Source of the DNA: Flaccisagitta enflata
Taxonomy: Eukaryota > Chaetognatha > Sagittoidea > Aphragmophora
Length of the DNA: 64,000 nt
NCBI GenBank assembly: GCA_965153355.1
Contig: OZ231127.1
Span: forward strand, 43,400,001 to 43,464,000
Reading direction: 5' to 3'
The number at the start of each line of letters is the position of its first letter. The stretch's first letter is position 1. A model generated the notes under the pieces. The model had not been told where the DNA came from and searched no databases. It was given only the letters and a program-made list of their open reading frames with translations. Below, piece by piece: positions 13,811 through 24,720 of the stretch. The position numbers were made by a program, and so were the translations under genes.

Positions 13811-14279
13811 GTTGCAAAAACGTTAGATGGTCAGTGGTACATGTGCCCTGCTAATGAAGGCTGTGATTGAAGCTGAGGGACGGAGCAGGGCAGCGGCCCA
13901 AAAAGGTTCAATGACCCATTCTTTCACACGTATGGGGAATTTTATCCTTCTCCTTCTTGATTCTCCTCTAGGATTAAGGCCTTCAAGCTGCGATTTAAGT
14001 CTTCAAGCTGCGATTTGGGCTTTGAGGCTTGAATTTGGCCACAAGGTTGGGATTTGGGCTTTTGAGGCTAGGATTTGGGCCGCGAGGCTGGGATTTGAAC
14101 CTGAAGGCTGGGATTTGGGCCTCAAAGCTAGGATTTGGGCCTCAAGACTGGTATTTCAGCTTTGATGCTGGTATTTGGACCTTGAGTTTGAGACAGGGGG
14201 GGGGGCGAATGAGGAGAAGGAGAAAATTCCCAATATGTGTGAAAACACAAGTCATTAACCCCCTCAGAGCTGCTGCCCC
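13811..14279. mobile_element. Family 2 inverted-repeat element with minisatellite
   Basis: The 5' leader GTTGCAAAAACGTTAGATGG (13,811-13,850) matches the leader of the 53,849 copy. The inverted repeats start at 13,887 (GGGCAGCGGCCCAAAAAGGT) and end at 14,279 (mirror image). The interior is a tandem of GAGGCTGGGATTTGGGCCTC-like units of about 20 bp. No coding function. Confidence 0.8.
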
Positions 14280-14282
14280 AGA

Positions 14283-14371
14283 AAAACAACAATAACAACA
14301 ACAACAATAACAACAATAACAACAACAACAATAACAACAACAGAAACAACAAAAACAACAACAACAACAAT

Positions 14372-14409
<38 letters not shown>

Positions 14410-14427
14410 AAACAACAACAAAAACCA
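14283..14427. repeat. (AAC)n microsatellite
   Basis: AAC/AAT trinucleotides abutting the right end of the family 2 element. A matching AAC tract sits on its left, so the element may have landed inside an AAC array. Confidence 0.95.
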
Positions 14428-14459
14428 CCATGCTTGAGAATCAATAAAATGGGTTTTTG

Positions 14460-14793
14460 GCCTGAAAAATGTCCTGAAATAGGTCATATAAGGTCAATTG
14501 GACCAGCTTTTTTTTCTTGCTTTGGCCTGATATGTATCCACAAGGTGATAAAACCCCCTTTAGCATCAGTTTAAGAGAAAAAAATCTAGTTAAACCAAAA
14601 AAAAGTGCCGCAAACCCCATGGAAAAGCCAAAATGACCTAAGAAATAGCTATATTAGGCCATTTTGGCCTAATTTCCAAGTAGAACATTTGGCTCTTAGT
14701 TTGGATGTGATGGGGAGGGTCCATACTATCACCCAGTATGGGCCGTTATGCCGAGGCATTTTTTCCGAGTAACTACCGTTAGGCCATGCAGTG
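14460..14793. repeat. Inner inverted-repeat arm, right
   Basis: Inverted partner of 11,400-11,725. The frame at 14,649-14,873 (minus) is its shadow of the frame at 11,434. Confidence 0.85.
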
Positions 14794-14817
14794 ATATGAA
14801 TAAAAGCAATTAAATAG

Positions 14818-14893
14818 TGAGTCGGACACAGTATTGAGTCGGACACAGATTGGGGCCTGACGCCCCTGCCCATTTTCCTGCCCTACGCCGCTG
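14818..14893. repeat. Outer arm of the foldback, right
   Basis: Inverted partner of 8,541-8,631, again with two AGTCGGACACAG words. Confidence 0.8.
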
Positions 14894-15245
14894 ATTCTGA
14901 TGGTTGTTTATGCTACTATATTACTAGCAATTGTTTGTCTATGGCTACAGCGAAATTCGCCTGTAACGGAAAAATATCAGGTTCCCTTGGGCTTCGTTAG
15001 AAAGGTTTTTAACTGTACTGCACTAAAAGTCTGACTACGGGCAACGTTATGTTGGATTTAAAGTAGAGGCCCAAGTGAGGATGATGCTTTAATTAATGAC
15101 GCAGATATGGTAATGTTCATGAATAACTTGGAATAATGCTTGTAATATGGGAGATAGCTTTACTTAATGAGTTTTTCATTCTCGTTTCTGCGTCATTCAT
15201 TTCTCGTTTCAAATCCCCGGACAACCTCTTGTTGTTCTCATTTAC

Positions 15246-15500
<255 letters not shown>

Positions 15501-15556
15501 GATGATGATGAATGATGCTAATGAAAATGATGATGATGTTGTATGATGACGCACAA

Positions 15557-15671
<115 letters not shown>

Positions 15672-15779
15672 GATACGCATTAATCTACGCAAACACAAAG
15701 AACGGAGAGTTTACTCACACAGCGCTTGAAAGACTACACAAATCGTCATCTGAGATGAGCGCTTTATTTCGCTAAAAGG

Positions 15780-16758
15780 GAGGCCGAGAGACTGAGATTC
15801 CATTGCCATCAGAGAGAACATTCTTTTCTTCTTCGTAACAAAGACGATAAAAGAGCAACAATATAAATCTCTCTCTCTCTCTTTCTCTCTCATCTCCAAA
15901 ACAGAAAATAGTACCATCAGATAATCGGAAAAAGTTAATAACAAATTGTCCCAAAGGTCAACGAGGCGTCCACAATCCACAAGCGCAAAAGTGGCTCTAA
16001 AGTGTTATGGTCTGTTATTGGTGGCCATAATGGGGCTGGTTGTGTTGACGTCTTACTGACGATTGGTGAATGGCTCTTTTATGGTTAAATAATACTTCTG
16101 TCAAAGCAAGGAAAAGTCACTTTGTATCAGGAGTAATTTCTAGATCTACATATCTAAAATAAACAACAAAACTAACAAAAATGAGAATCAAAACAGTGTT
16201 CCTTTCCCCCTTGACTGAACAAGCTAAACGAGACATTTGACAATAATTTCTGTGCGGTTTGTATTACATCAAACCCTCTTACCACATCCACAGTTCCATT
16301 TTCAACACCGCCATACTGGGCCATCCTAGGCCATCCCGGGCCATCTCGCCATCCTGGACATCTCCGATTGGCGCCCTCAAAACCTCCAAAACAAACCAGG
16401 AAAGCGTATTTTCCTTTGAATGACATGTAGAAAATGGGTCTCAAAAATCCTGCGATCATTACCACCGAATCTCGGAGTAATGTGAGGTCCAAGAAGCAAT
16501 GTGCCACAATAAATGTCGATTGGCCTTGGGTCATTGCCAAAACAACCCTAGCAACAAACTTGTTCTCTTTATTGCTCTTGAAACAACCATAGAAATGTAC
16601 GAATAAACTCATTTTTTTCATCCTCGAAAAGCATAAATGAATGTGCGCGCCCTTGAACTTTGAACATGTTGAATCAGTTTTATTTACCTTATCAATAAGC
16701 AAGTTGGGCTAATGTGAATGGACGTTAGTGTATGCCATAAGATGGTTTAAAAAGCTAC
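15780..16758. other. Duplicated sequence without clear gene
   Basis: Present in both copies (B: 55,650-56,630). The 176-codon minus frame at 16,172-16,702 is interrupted in copy B, and its central part is a GGCCATCC minisatellite at about 16,318-16,360, so I do not call it. Confidence 0.45.
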
Positions 16759-17331
16759 GTGGTTTTATCCATTCAATCGCCTTCGAATATGTCATCTGAA
16801 TCTATCATTCCTATTCCTACATTTCTCCTGATGCCTGTGCGACAGTTGCTGAGGCTTTGGCGCCCGAGGTTGGGCCGTGTGGAGTACACCCCTGGTTGGC
16901 CCGATAGGGTGGGGTTTTGGCTGGGATGTTACAACATAGTTGGGCATTTCAAGTTCGGACTTTGCATTGTTGGGCCGGCTGGTGGTGTGGTTTTTATGGC
17001 TCGGTTTTGGGTGTCTGCGGCCCCGTCAACTGTTACATGGGTGTTAACGCCTGCTATACTACACATTTCGTCATTTTGGGAGCCATTAACTTTACCCTCA
17101 ACTCTGAGGCGGAACGGACATCACTTGAGGGAAAGTCCCGCATTGCTCAAAAACTGTTTATATATCTACAATGATTTATATAAAAGAAGTCACAACTTCT
17201 TTCAGGGTTACACCATCTACGAACTTCTATCAACGTGCTCCATGACAGCAATTCTTATTGATTATTCACAAACTTCTGTACCATTGTATACAGTATTTAT
17301 CTACTGCATTGGACTTATGGCTTATTTGTAA
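16759..17331 (+). other. 190-codon open frame shared by the duplicates, doubtful
   Basis: Open in copy A. In copy B the equivalent frame has an in-frame TAG near 56,738 and resumes at 56,777-57,199. A and B differ at many amino-acid positions, as expected of neutral sequence. No family, signal peptide or splice structure recognised. Possibly a decayed gene or chance. Confidence 0.2.
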
Positions 17332-17388
17332 TCCTTCCGATCTGTTTTATGGTAAATCGTCATTTCCCCTACACATGGGAATATATTC

Positions 17389-17668
17389 ATTTTTTTTTTC
17401 ATTTCCTCCTGAGGTGTCACGATTTTTTCTTTTACAGTATCGACAGTATCGAATATATTAATTCTTTTTCATTTCATTTCCTCCTGAGGTGTCACGATTT
17501 TTTTCTTTTACAGTATCGACAGTATCGAATATATTCATTTTTTTTATTTCATTTCCTCCCGAGTTGTCACGATTTTTTCTTTTACAGTATCGACAGTATC
17601 GAATATATTCATTCTTTTTTATTTCATTTCCTACTGAGGTGTCACGATTTTTTCTTTCACAGTATCGA
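17389..17668. repeat. 75-bp tandem repeat, about 4 copies
   Basis: Each unit has CATTTCCTCCTGAGGTGTCA, CGATTTTTTCTTTTACAGTA and the doubled word CAGTATCGACAGTATCGA. Unit starts (GTCAC) fall at about 17,416, 17,491, 17,566 and 17,641. Copy B has about 6 units. Confidence 0.95.
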
Positions 17669-17936
17669 CCAGGTCGATCGAATCATGGTCAATCCCAAAA
17701 ATAGTATCGACTCAGTATCGCCCAAGTCAATTTTATGCCAGTTAGCCCTTTTCCCATATAACAAGGCCAAGAGATGTCTAATAGATGCATCCTCTTTAGA
17801 TGTAAGATATCAAGATACAAATCATTAAGATGTAGATATATCAAAATATAATGATATTAAGATATAGATATATTGAAATAAAGAGAAAAGTTTAAACTAT
17901 TTCCTCCCTCACCCCCCTCCACACTCCCCACCCCCA

Positions 17937-18090
17937 TGGAGAGACATGGAGAGACATGAAGAGACATGACAATCAAGAGGAGACATGAGGAGACATGAAG
18001 AAACATGAAGAGACATAAGAGACATAAGAGACATCTTGGAGACAAAAGAGACAAGATATTAAGGAAACATGAAGAGACATGAAGAGACAT
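17937..18090. repeat. GAGACATGAA/GAGACATAA minisatellite
   Basis: About 10-bp GAGACATGAA and GAGACATAA units. In copy B the matching array (57,960-58,160) has additional GAGACATAT units. Confidence 0.9.
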
Positions 18091-18552
18091 GAAGAATAAT
18101 GTTTACAGTTTTAGAAACTACTTGGTATCACAAGATAAAGTATTTGAGATTTTTACCTTTGCTTTGTAGTTTTTTGTTGTTTATACAAGAAAAATAAGAG
18201 TAAGTAAGCACTCATTGCCATTTTAAAGTACTCTTCTACCCCTTGCTCAAGCGCACATTCTGAAAGGCTTTTTTTCCGCACTGGTGAATATTGTGCACAA
18301 AAATATATTTCGACTTCTTCCATCAAGAAGCGAAAAGTTGCTCTTTATGCATCACAATCTGAGGAGGTTCTAAGCGAACCTGGTGATGCTTAACTCGGGC
18401 GGAAGCAACCTCCGGTGGACAGTCTGCTGAATTTTCTTTCCTCGGTTCCTTAACTTCCTTAGGTTCCTTCAATTTTCATTCTTAAGCTGTTAAGCAATTG
18501 ATTTTTTTTAATTGTTTTCAATTCATTCATTATTCCATGTTTATTTATTCAA
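18091..18552. other. Duplicated sequence without clear gene
   Basis: Matches about 58,265-58,715 in copy B. No coding region recognised. Confidence 0.45.
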
Positions 18553-19034
18553 TGAAAGTTGGACAACATTACTACTCCACACTATATAAAGGACAAGAGC
18601 CTTTGGAGCTCTTAATGGTGTTTAATCCGGACCCATCACAACTATCCTTAAAATATCTGAAAGAAACTTCCCTTTTCAGAATTTATCACAAGACTTTTCA
18701 AAAGATAAGTATCATTTAGAAAAGGGTCACCAATTCCTGTCTAAACTTGAGATATGTAGACCACAAGAAAACACCTGATAAATATGGCGGACCGAAGGAG
18801 ACCATATCCATCTGGGCACCTTCTCATACTCCCCATATACCAAAAATAGCAAGCAACTGAAACTCTCTCCTTCCTGAAACAACACTCTTGAAATATCTTA
18901 TGTCAACCCCAAATTCTCAAACTTAACTGTAGTATTCATCCCAATGTTACAGAAAAACAAATCACCTGAGGATGTATTAGATATCAAAAGATAAGCTAAC
19001 CACCAGAGGCAATGTTGTAAAAAACCATACCCCA
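18553..19034. other. 482-bp segment present only in copy A
   Basis: Copy B reads straight through TTATTTATTCAAT into ATTACAAGC (58,710-58,730). In copy A the two halves are separated by this segment, with CAAT at both edges. It is either an insertion with a 4-bp target duplication or a microhomology deletion in B. No gene recognised inside. Confidence 0.7.
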
Positions 19035-19344
19035 ATATTACAAGCTTATATCTTATTTTTTCAGACTCAGAGATCAGTCTCATTACTAAATTTATGCAAG
19101 CTTCCTTTGTGCCGAAAAAAAGACAAAAAAAAATCGACCCGATACATTTATGTTTTGGTGAATCAGGAAGATTATTTAGAAATATAGAAAATCGACCAGT
19201 CGCTAGTATCGTGACATCTCTAATTTCCTCTATACGCACTTCCGGCGCACAAATTTTTAACCGATATTCCACTCTCGTCGCTTCGGCGTTGTCCCTCTCC
19301 TTTTGTGAATCCGACACAGCTGCTACAGCCTTCACTCCAAATAC

Positions 19345-19789
19345 CTGTGAAAATGCAACAACTTTGCGCATTCTCTTCCTCCTCAACTCTTGTCTCCTCC
19401 TCGTCATCCTCTTCTTCCTCCATCTCATCCTCCTATTCTCCGTCTAAACAAAAAAGCTCCCTAGGCTCCTTTATTGTATCCAAACGCGAATCGATTCTAA
19501 ACACCCAACCGTACCTCATATTACAGACCATCTGTACTCCGCTTGTCAAACCCATACCTCCTTTCTATTCATCCTCATACTGCACCTTCTTACCCTCCTC
19601 CTCCACCTCCTCCTCCACCTCCAACCCTTCCTCCTCCTTTACGCCGTTGTGCGATTCTGTTTTTGCGATCCCTAGAGATAAGTCTCTCGGCCTTGAGGGC
19701 CTTAGAAGCGAAATTAGCATTACATCGAACCCCTCCTCTTCCTCCTCTTCCCTCTCCTCTTCCATCGAACTGCATCTACTAGCAAAAGA
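19345..19789 (-). pseudogene. Candidate exon, decayed, product unknown (copy A)
   Basis: On the minus strand a CT-rich tract ending TGTTGCAG (acceptor-like) is followed by a frame of about 148 codons up to TTTTCACAG/GTATTT (donor-like). The protein is rich in acidic runs (for example EEEREEEEEE, EDEMEEEEDDEEE) with less repetitive parts such as NMRYGWVFRIDSRLDTI and LLRPSRPRDLSLGIAKT. The frame is continuous except for two TAG codons at 19,565-19,567 and 19,433-19,435. In copy B (59,039-59,473) the matching codons are AAG and TGG, so the stops look secondary. No family recognised. It could still be a chance open frame in GA-rich DNA. Confidence 0.45.
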
Positions 19790-19842
19790 CTGCAACAGGC
19801 AGGGAGGGCAGAGAGAGAGAGATGCTTGGGTTGAGGAGATAA

Positions 19843-20022
<180 letters not shown>

Positions 20023-20256
20023 ACTTAACACGCAAATGACATTAAAAGGAAAAAAGGCTTTTGCTCAGATTTCTTGGAAAAACAAAAAAAGACGAAGAAA
20101 GAAAAGAGAGATTATACAAGACAGAATTGAGCCAAGAGCATCTTTTTCTTTTCTTTAATCTTGAATTGCCTCTCTTCTTCCTTCTGATACAAATCTCCAA
20201 CTGTCATCATATCAAATTGTAAGTTATACCCGAATCCCACAGAGCGGCTTCATTTT

Positions 20257-20416
20257 AGTCGCGGACACGCGACTCTACACCTTGCCGTGTCGGTCCGTCG
20301 GTAGGTCCGTCTATCCGTCTCTCCGTTCGACCGTCACATGTTTAAATTGCGAGCGGTTTTTGCATCACTGCTCCTGCCCAACCGTCCGCGACTGAAATGC
20401 CGATTATCCGGCCATG
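20257..20416 (+). mobile_element. Family 1 element, older than the duplication
   Basis: AGTCGCGGACACGCGACT, CTACACCTTGCCGTGTCGGT, a GTCC/GTCT tract, TGCTCCTGCCCAACCGTCCG and a damaged right end ATTATCCGGCCATG. The same insertion sits in copy B at 59,804-59,959. Confidence 0.88.
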
Positions 20417-20419
20417 TTT

Positions 20420-21040
20420 ATTCCTATTCCCTATCAGAATAAGTCTTTGCAAAAAATGGAAGAAAGAATCAATGGATGTACGAAAAAAAAAACGGACAAT
20501 GCGCCCCGTTGCGATACGACGAGAATCTAAAAATACACAATCACGGGTCGCACATATTTTTTTTTTACAAAAACAAAGAAAAAAAGGCACTGATTTGGAT
20601 CTTTGCAGATTTTTTTGTTGGGCACAAAACTAGGAGTGGTATGCCTACATTAGTCAGCGATGTTGACAGGCTCTCTTCTTTACATTTTAGCTGTGGTAAA
20701 GTGAGGAATATTGTTCCATTTGTCATGAAAAGATATAATGAATAAGAATAATAACCGATAAAAAATAATGATTTCGACCATAAAAATTGATGAGTTTACA
20801 TCGGAATGAGCAGATGGTCATTAGCTGTCCTTCACGAGTGTTTTACGCAGAGTTATGAGCGCAATCTGTTACATTGCAGTTGTATTTTTACAACGTGTTC
20901 GGTCATGTTCTCGTTTTAAGTATCTTCCCATCTCACCGCTGACTCACCTTCCCACGCAGCTTTGGAAATGGCAATTTTCCATTTTTTTTTCTTTTCCCGC
21001 CCAATGCCCATCATTAGTACCTACATTTTACTGTTTGGGC
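20420..21040. other. Duplicated sequence without clear gene
   Basis: Matches about 59,960-60,600 of copy B. Only short A-run-driven frames; no coding region recognised. Confidence 0.45.
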
Positions 21041-21043
21041 ATT

Positions 21044-21141
21044 GATGATGACGACGATGATGAGATGATGATGATGGTGATGATGATGACGATGATGAGG
21101 ATGATGATGATGATGATGATGATAATGATGATGGTGATGGT

Positions 21142-21197
<56 letters not shown>

Positions 21198-21198
21198 A

Positions 21199-21250
<52 letters not shown>
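21044..21250. repeat. (GAT)n microsatellite
   Basis: GATGAT array with GAC, GGT and AAT interruptions. Copy B equivalent at 60,610-60,850 has a longer uninterrupted core. Confidence 0.96.
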
Positions 21251-21957
21251 CAATGATGATGACGATGATGAAGATGATAACGGAAACACGAGGACAACGA
21301 AACAGACGATGACGGTAATGACAAGAACGATCTAGGAGACGACGACTAACTCGATTGTAATGGGGGTAACAAACCCATTTTCTTAATGAACAATATATTT
21401 ATAAATGGGCGGCGCGTCCGTCCGACGGGAAGTTTGTCCTTTAGTCGGTTTCTCACATGAGAAGGTATTCAATCTCCAAAATATTCAAGAGAATGTGAGT
21501 TGAAAAGAAAATGTTCAGAATATTGAGAATCTACCCTTACAATCGAGTAGGATTGTTTCAATTAAAACCAAAAAAAGAATGTCTGGAGGGATCAAATCAA
21601 GGATGGAGTAAAAACGAACCACCAGAAATGAAATAAAGGGGATCGATGTCATGAGCTGATTTTTTCCCAACGCATGTTTTCCTCTCTAACACGTACAAAA
21701 ATCCTCATTTCTGCAATCCGCAAAAAAAGAAAAAAAAAAGGATTGGTCCCGATTTTTTTTTCTTAATCTTTACAATCCCTTTCAGCCGTGCTTGTGTCTG
21801 TTGGAAAGTACCCCGTCTCTACCCACAGAGGGGTGGAAAGGTTCTTTTATTCTCTCCATCAGTGTCCGACTTGATAGTTATCTTCACATGGGCATGTTCT
21901 TCCTTTGCCCTCTCCTCTTCAGTCTCCTCATAACACTATCTCCTTCTCCTCGTTTTT
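21251..21957. other. Duplicated sequence without clear gene
   Basis: Matches parts of 60,850-62,435. Copy B has two extra segments within this interval. No gene recognised. Confidence 0.45.
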
Positions 21958-23990
21958 AGTCGCGTGCACGCGACTCTACAACCCGCTCTTTGTCGGTCGG
22001 TCGGTCGGTCCGTCGGTCGGTCGGTCGGTCGGTCGGTAACACTTTGCTTTTTTGTGTCATTTTTGGTCATTTTTGGTTGCTTTTAGTCATTTTTGGTCAT
22101 TTTTGGTTGCTTTTAGTCATTTTTGGTCATTTTTGGTCATTTTTGGTCATTTTGGTCATTTTGGTCATTTTGGTCATTTTGGTCATTTTTGGTCATTTTT
22201 GGTCATTTTTGGTCGTTTTTGATCATTCATAATCATTTTTAATCATTTCTAATCATTTTTAATCATTTTTGATCATTTTTGGTCATTTTTGGTCACTTTG
22301 ATCATTTTTGTCATTTTGGCCATTTTGGTCATTTTGGTCATTTTTGGTCATTTTTGATCATTTTTGATCATTTTTGATCATTTTTGATCATTTTTGATCA
22401 TTTTGGGTCATTTCTGGTTATTTTTGATCATTTTTTTGTCATTTTTGGTCATTTTTGGTCATTTTTGGTCATTTTGGTCATTTTGGTCATTTTGGTCATT
22501 TTTGATCAATTTTGGTCATATTTGATCATTTTTGGTCATTTTTGGTCATTTTGGGTCATTTTGGGTTGTTTTGGGTCATTTTGTGTCATTTTGGACATTT
22601 CTGGCTATTTTTGATCATTTTTGTCATTTTTGGTCTTTTTTATCATTTTTGGGCATTTTGGTCATGTTGGTCATTTTGGTCATTTTTGATCAATTTGGTC
22701 ATTTTTGATCATTTTTGGTCATTTTGGTCATTTGGGTCATCTTGGGTCATTTTGTGTCATTTTGTCATTTTGGTCATTTTGGTCATTTTTGGTCATTTTT
22801 GGACTTTTCAGGTCATTTGAGGTCATTTTAGGTCATTTTAGGTCACTTGATAATTTTGGTCATATTTGGTCATTTTGGTCATCTTTGGTCATTTTTGGTC
22901 ATTTTGGGTCGTTTTTGGTCATTTTGGTCAATTTTGGTCATTTTGGTCGTTTTGGTCATTTTGGTCCATTTTTGTTATTTTTGGTCATTTTGGTCTTTTT
23001 TGGACATTTTTGTTCGTTTTTGGTCATTTTGGTCATGTTTGGTCATTTTTGGTCATTTTGGTTATTTTGGCCAAATTGGTCATTGGTCATTTTGGTCATT
23101 TTGGTCATCTTTGGTCATTTTGGTTTTGGTCATTTTGGTCATTTTGGTCATTTGGTCATTTTTTGGTCATTTTTTTTTGTTAAAGTCTGCTGGTTAAAGT
23201 CTGCTGGTTAAAGTCTGCTGGTTGAAGTCTGCTGGTTTAAATCTAATGGTTTAAGTCTGCAGGTCTAATGGTTTAAGTCTGCTGGTTAAAATGATATTGA
23301 AGATAAGTATGGTTTAAGTCTGGTTTAAGTCTGGTTTAAGTCTGGATTAAGTCTGGTTTAACTCTGGTTTAAGTCTGGTTTAAGTCTGGTTTAAGTCTGG
23401 TTTAAGACTGGTTCATGTCTGATTTATGTCTGGTTTAGGTCTGGGTTAGGTCTGGTGTATGTCTGGTTTGTGTCTGGTTTTTGTTTGATTTAGATCTGAT
23501 TTAGGTCTGATTTAGGTCTGGTTTTGGTCTGGTTTTGGTCTGGTTTTGGTCTGGTTTAATTCTTGTTTGAGTCTGGTTTGAGTCTGGTTTGAGTCTGGTT
23601 TGAGTCTGGTTTGATTCTAGTTTGAGCCTGGTTTGAGCCTGGTTTGAGCCTGGTTTCGGTCTGGTTTAAGTCTGGTTTGAATCTGGTTTGAGTCTGGTTT
23701 GAGTCTGGTTTGAGTCTGGTTTGAGTCTGGTTTGAGTCTGGTTTGAGTCTGGTTTGAGTCTGGTTTGAGTCTGGTTTGAGTCTGGTTTGAGTCTGGTTTG
23801 AGTCTGGTTTGAGTCTGGTTTGAGTCTGGTTTGAGTCTGGCTTAATCTGGTTTTGAGTCTGGTTTGATGTCTGATTTAGGTCTGGTTTGGGTCTGTTTTG
23901 GGTTGCTGGTTTGATTTTAAGTAAGATACAATAAAGTCAGTTCAGTTCAGTTATTTTTGTCCTGCACGCGACTTATAGGTGTTGGCCTTG
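21958..23990 (+). mobile_element. Family 1 element expanded by two minisatellites (2.03 kb)
   Basis: The left end is AGTCGCGTGCACGCGACT, CTACAACCCGCTCTTTGTC and (GGTC)n. The right end is GCACGCGACTTATAGGTGTT then GGCCTTG. Inside are a GGTCATTTT/GGTCATTTTT array (about 22,050-23,170) and a GTCTGGTTTGA/GTCTGGTTTAA array (about 23,190-23,915). Copy B lacks the element: there G-T9-C occupies the site, while copy A has T5 on either side. That defines both ends and shows insertion after the duplication. Frames of 76-168 codons are array artefacts. Confidence 0.92.
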
Positions 23991-24024
23991 TTTTTCTGTC
24001 TCCTCATCTTCTGACCCTCATTTT

Positions 24025-24128
<104 letters not shown>

Positions 24129-24419
24129 ATTTTCTCCCCCGATGTGACCTCATTTTTGATCATGATTTCCCATAAGTCTTTCCTCATTGCTCAAATCCGG
24201 AGGGATCTACGTCTGATCAAACCTTGCTCCATCTCAATCTCTTTCACATTACTGTCTCCTCGACTGTCTTTAATCTATCTTGCCGTCTTTTTAAACAGTT
24301 TCGTCCCATAAGGTAAACGCTCCATAAACTTTTTTTTTCTTTAATTGCATACCGGTCCTTTCGACTTAGTTCTTTTTTTTTAAGCCACACTCAAGCAACT
24401 CTATGAGCCCCCCTTTTTT

Positions 24420-24720
24420 AGACGTTCGTTCGATCAATCAGTAAGTCAGTTCGGCTATCACGATTTGCAAGTATTTTCGCATTTTGTCTCCTGCCCACCT
24501 GCATGGTAGTCGCGTACCCGGCCTGATTTTTAGACGTGTGCACTCGACTCTACAATGCAATCCCCGGTCGGTTGGATGGTTGGTTCGTCGGTCAGATGGT
24601 CGGTTGACTGGTCCCACTTAGCTTTTTTATCGTTTATAGGCGGGTTCTGCATAACTGCTCCAGCCCAAATGCTTGTTTTTCTTTAAGCACTGCCCCTGCC
24701 CACCCGTACGAGACTTCGGT
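24420..24720 (+). mobile_element. Two diverged family 1 copies head to tail
   Basis: First unit 24,420-24,526, ending GTCGCGTACCCGGCCTGA. The second begins at 24,532 with AGACGTGTGCACTCGACTCT and continues through a GGTCGGTTGGATGG tract to TGCCCCTGCCCACCCGTACG. Both are shared with copy B (62,870-63,170), so they predate the duplication. The right end of the second is unclear. Confidence 0.7.

Larger units (their letters stand above)
7877..15015. mobile_element. 7.1-kb TA-flanked long inverted-repeat element with nested insertions
   Basis: Copy B has no counterpart to this segment. The ends are inverted (CAGAAGAAAATCATTCTAAC at left; reverse complement of the right end CAGTTAAAAACCTTTCTAAC) and each is flanked by TA (7,875-7,876 and 15,016-15,017). 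This is the signature of Tc1/mariner/pogo-type insertion. Further arm pairs lie inside: 8,541-8,631 with 14,818-14,893, and 11,400-11,725 with 14,460-14,793. The left arm is split by microsatellites and a family 1 element; the middle holds more family 1 and family 2 copies. No transposase frame is visible, so it is non-autonomous or gutted. Confidence 0.75.

Noticed and set aside
16172-16702. 176-codon minus frame in copy A
   Set aside because: Interrupted in copy B, partly made of a GGCCATCC minisatellite, no recognised motif.
16759-17331. LGAINF string in an alternative frame at 17,070-17,100 suggesting a nuclear mitochondrial COX1 copy
   Set aside because: Only the short GAINF word and a TLHC word resemble COX1. 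Upstream and downstream residues and spacing do not fit.
22050-23920. Regularly spaced repeats resembling a CRISPR array
   Set aside because: Units are contiguous 9-11 bp tandem repeats without unique spacers, in an animal genome.
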